Positions 51,488 through 61,767 are shown, numbered from the stretch's first letter. The stretch: 64,000 nt of DNA from Leclercia adecarboxylata (GCA_901472455.1 LR590464.1:1736001-1800000), one strand, 5' to 3'. A program made the numbers and translations. The notes: a model not told the origin generated them from the letters alone.

Positions 51488-53675
51488 TCAGAACTGATAG
51501 CTTGCGGTCAGGCTCACGTTGCGCGGTTCGCCATACACAATTTCGCCTTCAACGTTGGTGTCGTAGGTCTTATCGAAGAGGTTATTCAGGTTACCCTGCA
51601 GGGAGAAGTTCTTCGTCACCTGGTAACGCGTGAAGAGGTCCACCAGCGCGTAGCTGCCCTGCGATGCACGCCAGGTGCCATAAGGCGTGTCCTGATAGGT
51701 ATACACGCTGTTTTGCCAGTTAACGCCGCCGCCAACGGTCAGCTCAGGCATCGCCGGCAGACGGTAGCTGGTAAACAGTTTTACGGTCGTGCGCGGCAGT
51801 TGCGGGTTCACCGCCTTGCCCTGATTATCTTCCGCAACGTAACGCGTTGCACCAAAGGTCATCTGCCAGTTATCGGTCAGCGCACCGTTGATTTCAAACT
51901 CAACGCCTTTACTTACCGTACCGTCAACGCTCTCGTAAGCCACATCGGTGGAGCCCTGAATGGTCCGGCCGGTGCTTTGACCCAGGTTATCCTGCTCAAT
52001 ACGGAACACGGACAGCATGGTGGTCAGACGGCTGTTCATCCAGTCGGATTTCAGGCCCGCTTCGTAGTTATTACCGGTGATCGGGTCAAGATATTTGCCG
52101 GAGCTGTCGCGGTAGTTCTGCGGCTGGAAGATAGAGGTATAGCTGGCGTAGGCAGACCAGTTGTCATTGATGTCGTAAACCAGACCCGCATAAGGCGTGG
52201 TGTGGTTTTTCTCCATGCCGTAGGTCAGGGTGTCTACACTCCAGTTGGTGTACCGGGCACCAAGAATTAAATGCAGAGGATCGGCCAGTGAAATGCGCGT
52301 CGCGGCGTACAGCGATTTCATATTGGTGGTGTCATCCTGAGCCAGCGACTGCGATCCCCAATTGGTTTCCGGGAAGTAACCGTTATAGTCGTAGAAACTG
52401 CCGAACTCATCCGGGTAGAAGTTAGCCCACGAGTTAGTGTAACGGTTCGTCTGACGGCTGAAGCTGCCGCCAATCATCATGGTGTGCTGGCGGCCTAACA
52501 GTTCATAGCCACCGTCAGCGAACAGATCCACCGCATCCACTTTACGCTTACCGCTGTTCCAGCCGGTGCCGCCAATGTAATCATAGCCTGGGCCATAGTT
52601 CGAATAGGGGCCTTCCAGCATGCCAGTGCTCTTATTCACAAAGGCATCGATGTACATCGCTTTACTGTCGAACTTCGCTTCGGTATGGGTCGCATTCAGC
52701 GTGGCCTGCCAGTCATCGGCAAAGCGCTGCTTCAGGGTGAAGAAGACCTTATTGAACTCTTTGTCGTTGTAGGCCCAGTCTGGCGACGTGCTGTGCGCGC
52801 GGTCGTAATGTTTGGTGCTGCCGTCGGTGTTCCAGCGCGGCAAACCGCCCCAGGTCTGGTTATTGATGTCGATACGCTGGTATTCGTAGCCGGCGGACAG
52901 CGAGGTGCTGGTGCCCAGGTCGGCGTCCAGAATCCCGGAGAAGAAGGTTCGCTTCTGATTGTAATTGTCGAGCCAGGAATCACTGTCCTGATAACCCGCT
53001 ACGATGCGGCTGCGCAGATTGCCGTCTTCCGTCAGCGGGCTTTGCATATCCATCACGTAACGCTGTTTGTTCCAGCTGCCGTATTCAGCCGACAGATTGG
53101 CCTTAAATTCGCGGCTGGTGGCATGTTTACGCACCATATTGATCGCCGCAGACGGGTTGCCTGTACCGGTCATCAGACCGTTAGCGCCGCGAACCACTTC
53201 GACCCGCTCAAACAGAGCCGTGTCTGACTGCGAATCGCCCAGATTCCAGCGTGACTCGAAATAGGTTGGGATGCCATCGACCATATAGTTGTCGATTTCA
53301 AAACCACGGGAATAAAAGTTGCTGCGATCGGAGTCAGTGGTGCTTTTGCTGATCCCCATCGTGTTATCCATCACGTCGCCCAGGGTTTGCAGCTGCTGAT
53401 CTTCCATGCGTTGTTCGCTGACGATGGTGACCGACTGCGGAATGTCACGCTGCACCATCTGCATTTTGGTGCCTACGGTCGTGGTTTTTACGCTGTAGTC
53501 CTGGCTTTCATCCGCGGTGTCCGACGCCGTTGAACCATCAACAATAACGGTCTCTTCGGCCGGAGCGGCGAAGGTGGCCACTGGGGGTCAACGCGAAGGC
53601 AATACAGGCTGCGAGCAGCGAAGGTTTAGCGACAGGCTGGCGCTGCCCGTCCCTGGTATAATTCATGAAAGACAT
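51488..53675 (-). CDS. fhuE: TonB-dependent ferric coprogen/rhodotorulate receptor FhuE (one apparent frameshift)
   Basis: Outer-membrane siderophore receptor driven by TonB. The first codons MSFMNYTRDGQRQPVAKPSL and a hydrophobic signal are followed by AAPAEETVIVDG. An extra base near 53583 (minus strand AGTGGCCACC) breaks the frame inside the signal peptide, so only the mature part reads through. Corrected 728 aa (E. coli 729). Plug domain motifs RDIPQSVTIVSEQR and MTGTGNPSAAINMVRK; C-terminal barrel ends NVSLTASYQF. The start at 53675 has AAGG upstream. Confidence 0.94.
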
Positions 53676-53772
53676 CAATAAACCTTTCTGAGTGAAGTGT
53701 GAATGTTATGCCTCAGTTCCGTAAGTACAGACTGAGATCGTTATCGGTTTTTGAAATGCGCATGTAAATGCA

Positions 53773-53791
53773 AATGCGAAATATACGCATT
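53773..53791. promoter_or_regulatory. Inverted repeat upstream of fhuE
   Basis: AATGCG-AAATATA-CGCATT, a perfect 6-bp inverted repeat with a 7-base A/T centre, about 100 bp before the fhuE start. fhuE is Fur-regulated in E. coli, but the match to the 19-bp Fur consensus is weak. The remainder of the 354-bp fhuE/hinT gap shows no gene. Confidence 0.4.
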
Positions 53792-54029
53792 GTGATTAAC
53801 CCTGTAAACAGACGTTTCAGCCGTATCTGAAATTCTGTTTTAAGATTTAAGGGGAGGGTGCAGTGGGCGACAGCGTATAAATTGCGCTATAAGGAAAGAA
53901 TTCGAGGGATAAGGTTGAAAGGATTGGAGAAAGTCGCTCATACTCTTGAGTCGTGTCACATAATAGTGCGCCTGCGACGGGGGGTTATCTCCGGGCACGT
54001 CGGCAGATTAAATGAACAAGGAAAATCTC

Positions 54030-54389
54030 ATGGCTGAAGAAACTATTTTCAGTAAAATTATCCGTCGCGAGATCCCGGCGGATATCGTCTATCAGGACGA
54101 TCTGGTTACCGCTTTTCGCGATATTTCTCCGCAGGCTCCTACGCACATCCTCATTATTCCTAATATTCTGATTCCGACGGTAAATGACGTGAAAACTGAG
54201 CATGAACTGGCATTAGGCCGTATGCTGACAGTAGCCGCGAAAATTGCTGAACAGGAAGGCGTGGCCGAAGACGGATACCGTTTGATCATGAACTGCAACC
54301 GCCACGGTGGTCAGGAAGTTTATCATATTCATATGCATCTGCTCGGCGGTCGCCCGCTGGGACCGATGCTGGCGCATAAAGGTCTCTAA
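54030..54389 (+). CDS. hinT: Purine nucleoside phosphoramidase HinT
   Basis: HIT-family enzyme hydrolysing AMP-NH2-type phosphoramidates. 119 aa from [18 protein letters not shown], the E. coli length. Histidine triad HIHMHLLGG near the C terminus. An upstream in-frame ATG at 54012 adds six residues, but the family start fits. First gene of the hinT-ycfL-lpoB-thiK-nagZ-ycfP run. Intact. Confidence 0.96.
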   Translation: MAEETIFSKIIRREIPADIVYQDDLVTAFRDISPQAPTHILIIPNILIPTVNDVKTEHELALGRMLTVAAKIAEQEGVAEDGYRLIMNCNRHGGQEVYHIHMHLLGGRPLGPMLAHKGL

Positions 54390-54390
54390 G

Positions 54391-54765
54391 ATGCCTGCAG
54401 GACGGATTGCGATACTGTTCATCATGATGGTGCTGGCGGGATGTAAATCTCAGCCAGCGATACCCGTCAATGATGAACAATCGCTGGTAATGGAATCATC
54501 AGTGCTGGCGGCAGGTATCACCGCCGACAAGCCTTCTCTAACGATCAGCGAAATTCAACCATCCGCTTCCTCTGTGCTATTTAATGAAAGAGATGAGGCG
54601 GTTACCGTCCATTACCGATTTTTCTGGTATGACGCCCGTGGCCTGGAAATGCATCCACTTGAAGCACCGCGTAGCGTAACGATCCCGGCGAATTCGTCGG
54701 TTAAACTTTACGGCGGCGCAAATTACCTGGGCGCGCATAAGGTCAGACTTTATCTATATCTCTAA
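54391..54765 (+). CDS. ycfL: YcfL lipoprotein
   Basis: 124-aa lipoprotein (E. coli 125). Signal MPAGRIAILFIMMVLAGCKS with lipobox LAGC. Conserved VNDEQSLVMESS, VTVHYRFFWYDARGLEMHPL and C-terminal GAHKVRLYLYL. Function not established. Starts one base after hinT and ends 10 bases before lpoB. Intact. Confidence 0.93.
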   Translation: MPAGRIAILFIMMVLAGCKSQPAIPVNDEQSLVMESSVLAAGITADKPSLTISEIQPSASSVLFNERDEAVTVHYRFFWYDARGLEMHPLEAPRSVTIPANSSVKLYGGANYLGAHKVRLYLYL

Positions 54766-54775
54766 GGGGTGAATT

Positions 54776-55426
54776 TTGATTAAAAACATCAGTCGTTACA
54801 CGCTTGTCACGGCTTTTGCACTGTTCCTGTCAGGCTGTATTAGCCGCACTGAGCAACCACCCGCACCGGTGGAAGAGGTGAAACCGGGTGTTGAGCAGCC
54901 GGTTCAACCGACCCAGCCTGTGCCAACCGTGCCTACTGTGCCGTCCGTACCTGAGCAACCAGGCCCGATAGAACATCAGGAAGAGCCCGCGCAGCCTGCG
55001 CCGCGTGAGCGTCATTACGACTGGAACGGCGCGATGCAGCCAATGGTCGGCAAAATGTTGCAGGCGCAGGGCGTCAACGCAGGCAGCGTACTGCTGGTGG
55101 ACAGCGTCAACAACCGGACCAACGGAAGCCTGAATGCCGGGGAAGCCACCGAAACGCTGCGCAATGCCCTGGCCAACAACGGCAAATTTACCCTCGTGTC
55201 GGCGCAGCAGCTGGCCGTGGCCAAGCAGCAGTTAGGCCTCTCTCCACAGGACAGCCTTGGCTCACGCAGTAAAGCCATCGGCATTGCCCGCAACGTAGGC
55301 GCGCAGTATGTGCTCTACTCCAGCGCGACCGGCAACGTCAACTCACCAGCGCTGCAAATGCAGCTGATGCTGGTTCAGACAGGTGAAATTATCTGGTCGG
55401 GCAAAGGTGCAGTTCAGCAACAGTAA
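54776..55426 (+). CDS. lpoB: Penicillin-binding protein activator LpoB
   Basis: Outer-membrane lipoprotein that reaches through the periplasm to activate PBP1b. 216 aa (E. coli 213). TTG start ([21 protein letters not shown]) with AAGGGG upstream; lipobox LSGC. Pro-rich linker (residues about 27-80) then the globular domain beginning [17 protein letters not shown] with [20 protein letters not shown]. The gene end overlaps the likely thiK start. Intact. Confidence 0.94.
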   Translation: MIKNISRYTLVTAFALFLSGCISRTEQPPAPVEEVKPGVEQPVQPTQPVPTVPTVPSVPEQPGPIEHQEEPAQPAPRERHYDWNGAMQPMVGKMLQAQGVNAGSVLLVDSVNNRTNGSLNAGEATETLRNALANNGKFTLVSAQQLAVAKQQLGLSPQDSLGSRSKAIGIARNVGAQYVLYSSATGNVNSPALQMQLMLVQTGEIIWSGKGAVQQQ

Positions 55427-56231
55427 TCTGACGCGCGACACACTGCTGTCGCGCTTTTTCCCGCAATATCGTCTTATCGCGCCGCAGACCCATACCGGGT
55501 TGAGCGGCGCGAGTTGCATTATTGAGCATGCCGGACAGCGGCTGGTGTTGCGCCAGTATCACGCTGCACTGGCTACGCCAGCTCATTTTCGTCGCCAGTA
55601 TCATGCGCTCCGCCATCTTTCCGCCGACATTGCTCCTCAGCCGCGGTTTTACAGCCCCGACTGGATAGCCGTCGATTATCTGTCCGGCGAGATCAAAACC
55701 GGGTTACCTGCCGCACCTGCGCTTGCCGCAATGCTGTATCATCTGCATCAACAGCCCAGGTTTGGCTGGCGTATCACCCTGGCCCCACTGCTGGAGCAGT
55801 ACTGGTTGCAGGCCTCGCCGTCCCGGCGCACGCCGTTATGGCTACGATGGCATAAGCGGCTGCAAAAACGGGGCGAGCCGCGTCCGCTCCGCCTGGCGCC
55901 GCTGCATATGGATGTTCATGCGGGTAATATCGTGCATACAGAGACCGGCTGTCGGCTGCTGGACTGGGAATACGCCGGAGACGGCGACATTGCCCTCGAG
56001 CTGGCCAGCGTCTGGTCTGAGAGCGACGCCCAGCGTCAGCTGCTGCTCGCCGCGTACAGTGAGATCGCGCAGCTTGACCGCTTCCTGCTGCAACGCCAGG
56101 TGAATCGCTGGCGCCCGTGGGTGCTGATGCTGATGGCAGGCTGGTTTGAGCTGCGCTGGCAACAATCACAAGACAAACATTTTATTACGCTGGCCGATGA
56201 GATCTGGCGCCAGTTAGAAACAACAGAATAA
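55407..56231 (+). CDS. thiK: Thiamine kinase
   Basis: Phosphorylates thiamine in the salvage route. Choline-kinase-like fold: [20 protein letters not shown] catalytic loop and [20 protein letters not shown] metal-binding segment. GTG start at 55407, inside the end of lpoB, gives 274 aa, the E. coli length; an upstream GTG at 55383 is possible. Less conserved at the N terminus than its neighbours. Intact. Confidence 0.9.
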   Translation: MQFSNSNLTRDTLLSRFFPQYRLIAPQTHTGLSGASCIIEHAGQRLVLRQYHAALATPAHFRRQYHALRHLSADIAPQPRFYSPDWIAVDYLSGEIKTGLPAAPALAAMLYHLHQQPRFGWRITLAPLLEQYWLQASPSRRTPLWLRWHKRLQKRGEPRPLRLAPLHMDVHAGNIVHTETGCRLLDWEYAGDGDIALELASVWSESDAQRQLLLAAYSEIAQLDRFLLQRQVNRWRPWVLMLMAGWFELRWQQSQDKHFITLADEIWRQLETTE

Positions 56232-56242
56232 GAGAGGTTCGT

Positions 56243-57268
56243 GTGGGTCCGGTCATGTTGGATGTGGAAGGTTATGAACTGGATGCGGAGGAGCGCGAGA
56301 TTCTGGCGCATCCGCTGGTGGGTGGTCTGATCCTGTTTATGCGCAATTATCACGATCCGGCGCAGCTGCGGGAGTTGGTGCGTCAGATCCGTGAGGCCTC
56401 CCATCACCGTCTGGTGGTGGCAGTCGATCAGGAAGGCGGCCGCGTGCAGCGTTTTCGCGAGGGCTTTACCCGTCTGCCTGCGGCCCAGTCATTTGCGGCG
56501 TTACTCGGGCTTGAAGAGGGCGGCAAACTGGCGCAGGAGGCCGGCTGGCTGATGGCCAGCGAAATGATCGCCATGGACATTGATATCAGCTTTGCACCGG
56601 TGCTGGACGTGGGCCATATCAGTGCCGCCATCGGGGAGCGCGCGTATCACGAGGATCCGCAGAAGGCGCTGCAGATCGCCACCCGCGTTATCGACGGGAT
56701 GCACGAGGCCGGAATGAAAACCACCGGCAAACATTTCCCTGGGCACGGCGCCGTGACGGCAGATTCCCATAAAGAGACCCCGCGTGACCCACGCCCGCAG
56801 GCGGAGATCCGCGCCCGGGATATGTCGATTTTCAAATCGCTGATCAGCGACAACAAGCTCGATGCCATCATGCCCGCGCATGTGATCTACCCCGATGTCG
56901 ATCCGCGTCCAGCGAGCGGCTCGCCGCACTGGCTGAAAACGGTCCTGCGCCAGGAGCTGGGCTTCAACGGTGTGATTTTCTCTGACGATCTGTCGATGGA
57001 AGGCGCGGCGATCATGGGCAGCTACGCCGAACGCGGCCAGGCATCGCTGGACGCGGGTTGCGATATGATCCTGGTCTGCAATAATCGTAAAGGCGCAGTC
57101 AGCGTGCTAGATAACCTGTCGCCGATCAAGGCTGAACGTGTTACACAATTGTATCATAAAGGTTCTTTTAGCCGTCAGGATCTGCGGGATACAGCACGCT
57201 GGAAAACGGTGAATGCGCAGCTTGAGGCGCTTCATGAGCGCTGGGAAGCGCATAAAGCGGGGCAATAA
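56243..57268 (+). CDS. nagZ: Beta-N-acetylhexosaminidase NagZ
   Basis: Cytosolic GH3 glycosidase removing GlcNAc from GlcNAc-anhydroMurNAc muropeptides during wall recycling; supplies AmpR inducers. 341 aa, the E. coli length, from a GTG start after GAGAGG. Acid/base His176 in the [16 protein letters not shown] loop and nucleophile Asp248 in [13 protein letters not shown]. Intact. Confidence 0.97.
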   Translation: MGPVMLDVEGYELDAEEREILAHPLVGGLILFMRNYHDPAQLRELVRQIREASHHRLVVAVDQEGGRVQRFREGFTRLPAAQSFAALLGLEEGGKLAQEAGWLMASEMIAMDIDISFAPVLDVGHISAAIGERAYHEDPQKALQIATRVIDGMHEAGMKTTGKHFPGHGAVTADSHKETPRDPRPQAEIRARDMSIFKSLISDNKLDAIMPAHVIYPDVDPRPASGSPHWLKTVLRQELGFNGVIFSDDLSMEGAAIMGSYAERGQASLDAGCDMILVCNNRKGAVSVLDNLSPIKAERVTQLYHKGSFSRQDLRDTARWKTVNAQLEALHERWEAHKAGQ

Positions 57269-57302
57269 CCCCTCCTGGCAAGCGTAGTGTGGCGAGGATA
57301 CG

Positions 57303-57845
57303 ATGATCATCTATTTGCACGGTTTTGATTCGAACAGTCCCGGTAATCACGAGAAAGTCCTGCAGTTGCAGTTTATCGACCCGGATGTACGGCTGATTAG
57401 CTATAGCACACGCCATCCGAAGCATGATATGCAGCATCTGCTGAAAGAAGTGGACAAAATGTTGCAGTTGAACGTTGACGATCGCCCGTTGATCTGTGGC
57501 GTCGGCCTCGGGGGATACTGGGCGGAGCGCATCGGGTTCTTGTGCGATATTCGCCAGGTGGTGTTCAATCCAAACCTGTTCCCGAACGAGAACATGGAAG
57601 GCAAGATCGACAGGCCGGAAGAGTATGTCGATATTGCCACCAAGTGCGTAAGCAACTTTCGCGAAAAGAACCGCGATCGCTGTCTGGTGATCCTCTCCCG
57701 CAACGATGAGGCACTGAACAGCCCACGTGCCGCGGAGCTGCTGCACCACTACTACGAAATTGTCTGGGATGAAGAGCAGACGCATAAGTTCAAGAATATT
57801 GCCCCCCATCTGCAACGTATCAAAGCGTTCAAGACATTAGGTTAA
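57303..57845 (+). CDS. ycfP: YcfP, alpha/beta-hydrolase-like UPF0227 protein
   Basis: 180 aa, the E. coli length. N-terminal [20 protein letters not shown] (hydrolase-like HGF), and [17 protein letters not shown], a nucleophile-elbow-like turn in which the usual Ser is replaced by Gly, so catalysis is doubtful. C-terminal region has [18 protein letters not shown]. Function unknown. Last gene before a terminator. Intact. Confidence 0.93.
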   Translation: MIIYLHGFDSNSPGNHEKVLQLQFIDPDVRLISYSTRHPKHDMQHLLKEVDKMLQLNVDDRPLICGVGLGGYWAERIGFLCDIRQVVFNPNLFPNENMEGKIDRPEEYVDIATKCVSNFREKNRDRCLVILSRNDEALNSPRAAELLHHYYEIVWDEEQTHKFKNIAPHLQRIKAFKTLG

Positions 57846-57862
57846 TTCCTGATTACAGCCTA

Positions 57863-57899
57863 AGCCCGGCCACGTAACGTGAGCCGGGCTTTCTTTTTG
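57863..57899 (+). terminator. Terminator after ycfP
   Basis: AGCCCGGC / GCCGGGCT stem with a 12-base loop and TTCTTTTT. Confidence 0.85.
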
Positions 57900-57930
57900 C
57901 TAAGCTTGTGTAAATTTTAAGCGGCAAAAC

Positions 57931-57944
57931 TTGATGCATATCAA
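57931..57944 (+). promoter_or_regulatory. FNR site upstream of ndh
   Basis: TTGATGCATATCAA is a perfect FNR consensus TTGAT-N4-ATCAA. FNR represses ndh without oxygen in E. coli, where a site occupies the same place. A second, AT-rich control region runs to the start codon. Confidence 0.9.
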
Positions 57945-58078
57945 TTTTGGTATGACCAATGCACCGAACATGTTATTCTCATGACAGTTGAATGGTTTCA
58001 GTGCTGTAACCTGTTGTTAATTAAAGGTTATTTTCATAACTTTTAGTTAACAATTGGTTAATAATTTAGGGGGTCACG

Positions 58079-59383
58079 TTGACTACACCATTGAAAAAGA
58101 TAGTGATTGTGGGTGGTGGTGCTGGCGGTCTGGAACTGGCTACGCAGTTAGGAAAGAAGCTTGGTCGCGGTAAAAAGGCCAAAGTAACACTCGTCGATCG
58201 TAACCACAGCCACCTGTGGAAACCGCTATTGCACGAAGTTGCTACCGGTTCTCTGGATGAGGGCGTTGACGCGCTGAGCTATCTGGCACATGCGCGCAAC
58301 CACGGTTTCCAGTTCCAGCTGGGTTCGGTGATGGATATCAACCGCGAAAGCAAAACCATTACCCTGGCAGAGCTGCGTGATGAGAAGGGCGAGTTGCTGG
58401 TACCGGAGCGCAAGCTGGCGTATGACACGCTGGTTATGGCGCTGGGCAGCACCTCTAACGACTTCAACACCCCGGGCGTTAAAGAGCATTGCATCTTCCT
58501 CGACAACCCGCACTAGGCGCGTCGTTTCCATCAGGAGATGCTGAACCTGTTCCTGAAATACTCCAATAATCTCGGCGCAAATGGCAAGGTAAACATCGCC
58601 ATCGTGGGCGGCGGTGCTACCGGCGTTGAGCTTTCTGCGGAGCTGCATAACGCGGTGAAACAGCTGCACAGCTACGGCTACAAAGGGTTAACTAACGACG
58701 CCCTGAACGTGACCCTGGTGGAAGCGGGCGAGCGTATTCTGCCTGCGCTGCCGCCACGTATCTCTGGCGCTGCTCACAACGAGCTGACCAAGATGGGCGT
58801 GCGTGTCCTGACTCAGACCATGGTCACCAGTGCCGATGAGCATGGCTTGCACACCAAAGATGGCGAATACATCAAAGCCGATCTGATGGTCTGGGCGGCA
58901 GGTATCAAGGCGCCTGATTTCATGAAAGAGATTGGCGGCCTGGAAACAAACCGCATCAACCAGCTGGTGGTAGAGCCAACGCTGCAAACCACCCGCGACC
59001 CTGACATTTACGCCATTGGTGACTGCGCCTCCTGCGCACGCCCGGAAGGCGGGTTTGTTCCTCCTCGCGCCCAGGCCGCTCACCAGATGGCCAGTCTGGC
59101 GCTGCATAACATCCTTGCGCAGGCGAAAGGCAAAACCCTGAAGAATTACGTCTACAAAGACCACGGTTCTCTGGTGTCGCTCTCAAACTTCTCTACAGTG
59201 GGTAGTCTGATGGGTAACCTGATGCGCGGCTCGATGATGGTAGAAGGGCGCATTGCGCGCTTCGTCTATATCTCGCTGTACCGTATGCACCAGGTGGCGC
59301 TGCACGGTTACTTCAAAACCGGACTGATGATGCTGGTTGGCAGCATCAACCGCGTGATCCGACCGCGACTGAAACTGCACTAA
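58079..59383 (+). CDS. ndh: NADH:quinone oxidoreductase II, with in-frame amber codon
   Basis: Single-subunit respiratory NADH dehydrogenase. TTG start ([20 protein letters not shown]), FAD motif at the N terminus and NADH motif [20 protein letters not shown]. The reading frame is intact for the full 434 aa of E. coli except for TAG at 58514-58516 in CAC-TAG-GCG, where the family has Gln (codon 146, HQARRFHQ). This is a single C-to-T change, unlike the indels elsewhere. Unless it is a read error or suppressed, Ndh would stop at 145 aa, before the NADH site. Confidence 0.94.
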
Positions 59384-59390
59384 GACCCAT

Positions 59391-59420
59391 GCCCCTCCGC
59401 ACTCGCTGGAGGGGCTTTTT
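59391..59420 (+). terminator. Terminator after ndh
   Basis: GCCCCTCC / GGAGGGGC stem with a 9-base loop, followed by TTTTT. Confidence 0.88.
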
Positions 59421-59580
59421 CAGCATATTCTTCTGTGTATCTCGCCCCTGGGGTCTAAGAGTCCTCCTAAACAGACCTTTTTTGTGTTTATCCCCACATT
59501 TTTAATCCTTTCTCTGATTTGCGGACACACCTCTTTAGTTGCAGAATTGTTACCAATAGCAACGAAAAGGAGAACGTCCC

Positions 59581-60120
59581 ATGAATAAATCCATGGTGGC
59601 AGGTATAGGGATTGGCGTGGTTGCCGCGTTAGGCGTGGCGGCAGTTGCCAGTCTTAATGTCTTTGAACGTGGCCCACAATACGCGCAGGTTGTTTCGGCG
59701 ACACCCATTAAAGAGACGGTGAAAACACCGCGTCAGGAGTGCCGTAATGTAACCGTAACGCATCGTCGTCCGGTGCAGGATGAAAACCGGATTGCCGGAT
59801 CTGTACTGGGTGCAGTGGCGGGTGGCGTGATTGGTCATCAGTTTGGTGGCGGGCGCGGTAAAGATGTCGCGACTGTTGTGGGTGCGCTGGGCGGCGGTTA
59901 TGCCGGTAACCAGGCTCAGGGAGCACTCCAGGAGCGGGATACTTACACCACGACGCAGCAGCGTTGTAAAACCGTTTACGACAAATCGGAAAAAATGCTC
60001 GGCTACGATGTGACGTACAAAATTGGCGATCAGCAGGGCAAAATTCGCATGGATAAAGATCCCGGCACGCAAATCCCTCTCAACGGTGATGGGCAGTTGG
60101 TACTGAATAATAAAGCATAA
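59581..60120 (+). CDS. ycfJ: YcfJ glycine-zipper 2TM-domain protein
   Basis: 179-aa protein, the E. coli length. N-terminal hydrophobic segment (MVAGIGIGVVAALGVAAVAS), then a glycine-zipper hairpin SVLGAVAGGVIGHQFGGGRG / VVGALGGGYAGNQAQGAL that can span a membrane, then a C-terminal domain with a Cys pair. Envelope protein of unknown role. AAAAGGAG precedes the start. Intact. Confidence 0.93.
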   Translation: MNKSMVAGIGIGVVAALGVAAVASLNVFERGPQYAQVVSATPIKETVKTPRQECRNVTVTHRRPVQDENRIAGSVLGAVAGGVIGHQFGGGRGKDVATVVGALGGGYAGNQAQGALQERDTYTTTQQRCKTVYDKSEKMLGYDVTYKIGDQQGKIRMDKDPGTQIPLNGDGQLVLNNKA

Positions 60121-60141
60121 AAAAATCTGTTCTCTGCGTTT

Positions 60142-60178
60142 AGCTCCTCATTCGCTCAGGCTGGGGAGCTTTTTTTAT
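60142..60178 (+). terminator. Terminator after ycfJ
   Basis: AGCTCC ... GGAGCT pairing followed by TTTTTTT. Confidence 0.7.
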
Positions 60179-60304
60179 TTATAAAAAAGACCTCAACTCC
60201 CGCAGCGATGCGTCAGGAATAAGGTCTTTCTTAAGGATAAAGCAGAGTTAACCGTGGTTACAGGTCAAATTCGTTATCCTGGCGCAGTAACATAAATCCT
60301 GTTA

Positions 60305-60412
60305 TCAGTACGGAAAGGAATGCAAATAAAACTGACCCACCACATAAAACCAGAGACCGAATAACAATGTAATGACCATTAACACCTTGAAAAATGGTAA
60401 TAGCAAAATCAT
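60305..60412 (-). CDS. Putative 35-residue membrane protein
   Basis: Small ORF MILLLPFFKVLMVITLLFGL followed by a short aromatic tail ending HSFPY. One strongly hydrophobic helix. A very good ribosome-binding site AGAAGGAG lies 8 bases before the ATG, and the upstream in-frame extension to 60493 has none. It lies between ycfJ and comR, where I know no E. coli gene. No homologue recognised. Similar in size and build to other enteric single-span small proteins; expression is not shown. Confidence 0.55.
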   Translation of the reverse strand: MILLLPFFKVLMVITLLFGLWFYVVGQFYLHSFPY

Positions 60413-60601
60413 TTTTATTCTCCTTCTGAATGTGAATAGCCAGAACATCTCCCTTATGACCACGCGTCTAATCATTAGCACGTCAATAATCACCCGTTAA
60501 GGATAGCAAGCGGCAGACATGTGGTGATAGTTTTTACCTATCTTTAAACAGATTTGTCTGAAAGTGGGGCAGAAGCAGGGCGGTAAACCGCCCTTTTTTG
60601 A

Positions 60602-61238
60602 TCAGGATTTCAGGAGTTCAGGCCACAGGCGCAAGGTGGTTTGCGTGATAGTCTGCAGTTTTTCCAGGCTGGCACCCTCCCGGGGCGCTGATTGACATTC
60701 CCTGCAGAATGCAGCTCAGATACTGCGCCAGTTTTTGCGGATCGCACTGGGCGGGGATCTCACCGCGCTGCTGACGTTGCTGTAAAAACCGGCACAGCGT
60801 CTCTTCCTGCATCGCATGGCGAGATTTAACCGTATGGGCAATCTCTTCTGACGACGCCGCCAGCGTCGCTGACGTGTTAATCATAAAACAGCCTGCGGGC
60901 GTGTCTTTGCTGGTAAAGCAGGTCGCCACTGCGGTGAAGTAGTCTTCCAGCGCGTCTTCAACGCGCTTCTCTTCGCAAAACAGCTGCGCTTCATGGCGGG
61001 CAGCGAATCGGCTGATATAGCGATCCAGCACCGCGCGGAACAGTCCTTCTTTATTGGTAAATTCTGCGTACAGCGTAGGCGCTTTGGCCCCGGTCGCTGC
61101 GACCAGGTCAGCCAGCGATGTGGCTTCATACCCATGCTGCCAGAACAATGTCATGGCCTTGTCCAGCGCCGCTTCCCTGTCGAACACTTTTGGTCGGCCA
61201 CGGCTTTTCTTAGCGCAACGCGTGTCATCGGTTGTCAT
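60602..61238 (-). CDS. comR: TetR-family copper-responsive repressor ComR (one apparent frameshift)
   Basis: Represses the divergent bhsA gene; copper relieves repression in E. coli. N-terminal HTH region GRPKVFDREAALDKAMTLFW and ATSLADLVAATGAKAPTLYA. Cys in AGCFMINTSATL. An extra base near 60683 (minus strand GCGCCCCGGG) breaks the C terminus; corrected end is LRLWPELLKS and 211 aa in total (E. coli 210). Shares a 240-bp control region with bhsA. Confidence 0.9.
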
Positions 61239-61366
61239 GAGCCGTTGTACCTCAATTGGTTTGTTGAATGACCATTATAAAAATAATCCCTTCTGGCAGC
61301 CAGCGCTGAATTCATAAAATAAATATCTTCATATCAACATGAATTTAAACGCTTTTAATTTTATTT

Positions 61367-61378
61367 TAACGATCGTTA
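61367..61378. promoter_or_regulatory. Candidate ComR operator 1
   Basis: Perfect 12-bp palindrome TAACGATCGTTA in the comR/bhsA divergent region. Confidence 0.6.
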
Positions 61379-61393
61379 TAAAAATAGTTTGAC

Positions 61394-61409
61394 CGTGATG
61401 GGGATCACA
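61394..61409. promoter_or_regulatory. Candidate CRP site in comR/bhsA region
   Basis: CGTGATGGGGATCACA has CGTGA-N6-TCACA, one base off the CRP consensus half-sites. Confidence 0.6.
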
Positions 61410-61421
61410 TTTATCATTTAG

Positions 61422-61435
61422 TTATCGATCGTTAA
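61422..61435. promoter_or_regulatory. Candidate ComR operator 2
   Basis: TTATCGATCGTTAA, a near-palindrome sharing CGATCGTTA with operator 1, 56 bp centre to centre and on the bhsA side. Confidence 0.55.
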
Positions 61436-61478
61436 GTTAATGCTTACGACATCCCATCACTTGCATAAGGTTCTCATT

Positions 61479-61735
61479 ATGAAAAACGTAAAACACTGAT
61501 CGCCGCAGCCGTACTAAGCTCACTCTCTTTTGCCAGCTTCGCTGCTGTGCAGGTTCAGTCTACCCCTGCGGATCAACAAAAAGTGGGCACGATTGCCGCA
61601 AATGGCGGGCCTAACCTGGGTTCACTGGAAAGCCAGTTGGCGCAAAAAGCCGATGAGATGGGTGCAAAATCTTTCCGTATCACCTCTGTTACCGGTCCAA
61701 ATAACCTGCACGGTACTGCGGTGATCTACAAATAA
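61479..61735 (+). CDS. bhsA: Multiple stress resistance protein BhsA (one apparent frameshift, deletion)
   Basis: Small DUF1471/YhcN-family secreted or outer-membrane protein; loss affects biofilm, copper and stress tolerance in E. coli. Start MKNVKTLIAAAVLSSLSFAS (after correction) with a signal peptide cut near FAA. A missing A in the GTAAAAC run near 61490 gives an early stop; the mature part from VQVQSTPADQQKVGTI is open. Corrected 85 aa, the E. coli length. Divergent from comR. Confidence 0.92.
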
Positions 61736-61767
61736 GCATGGCTTAACCCTCATTAATGCCACTGCGA

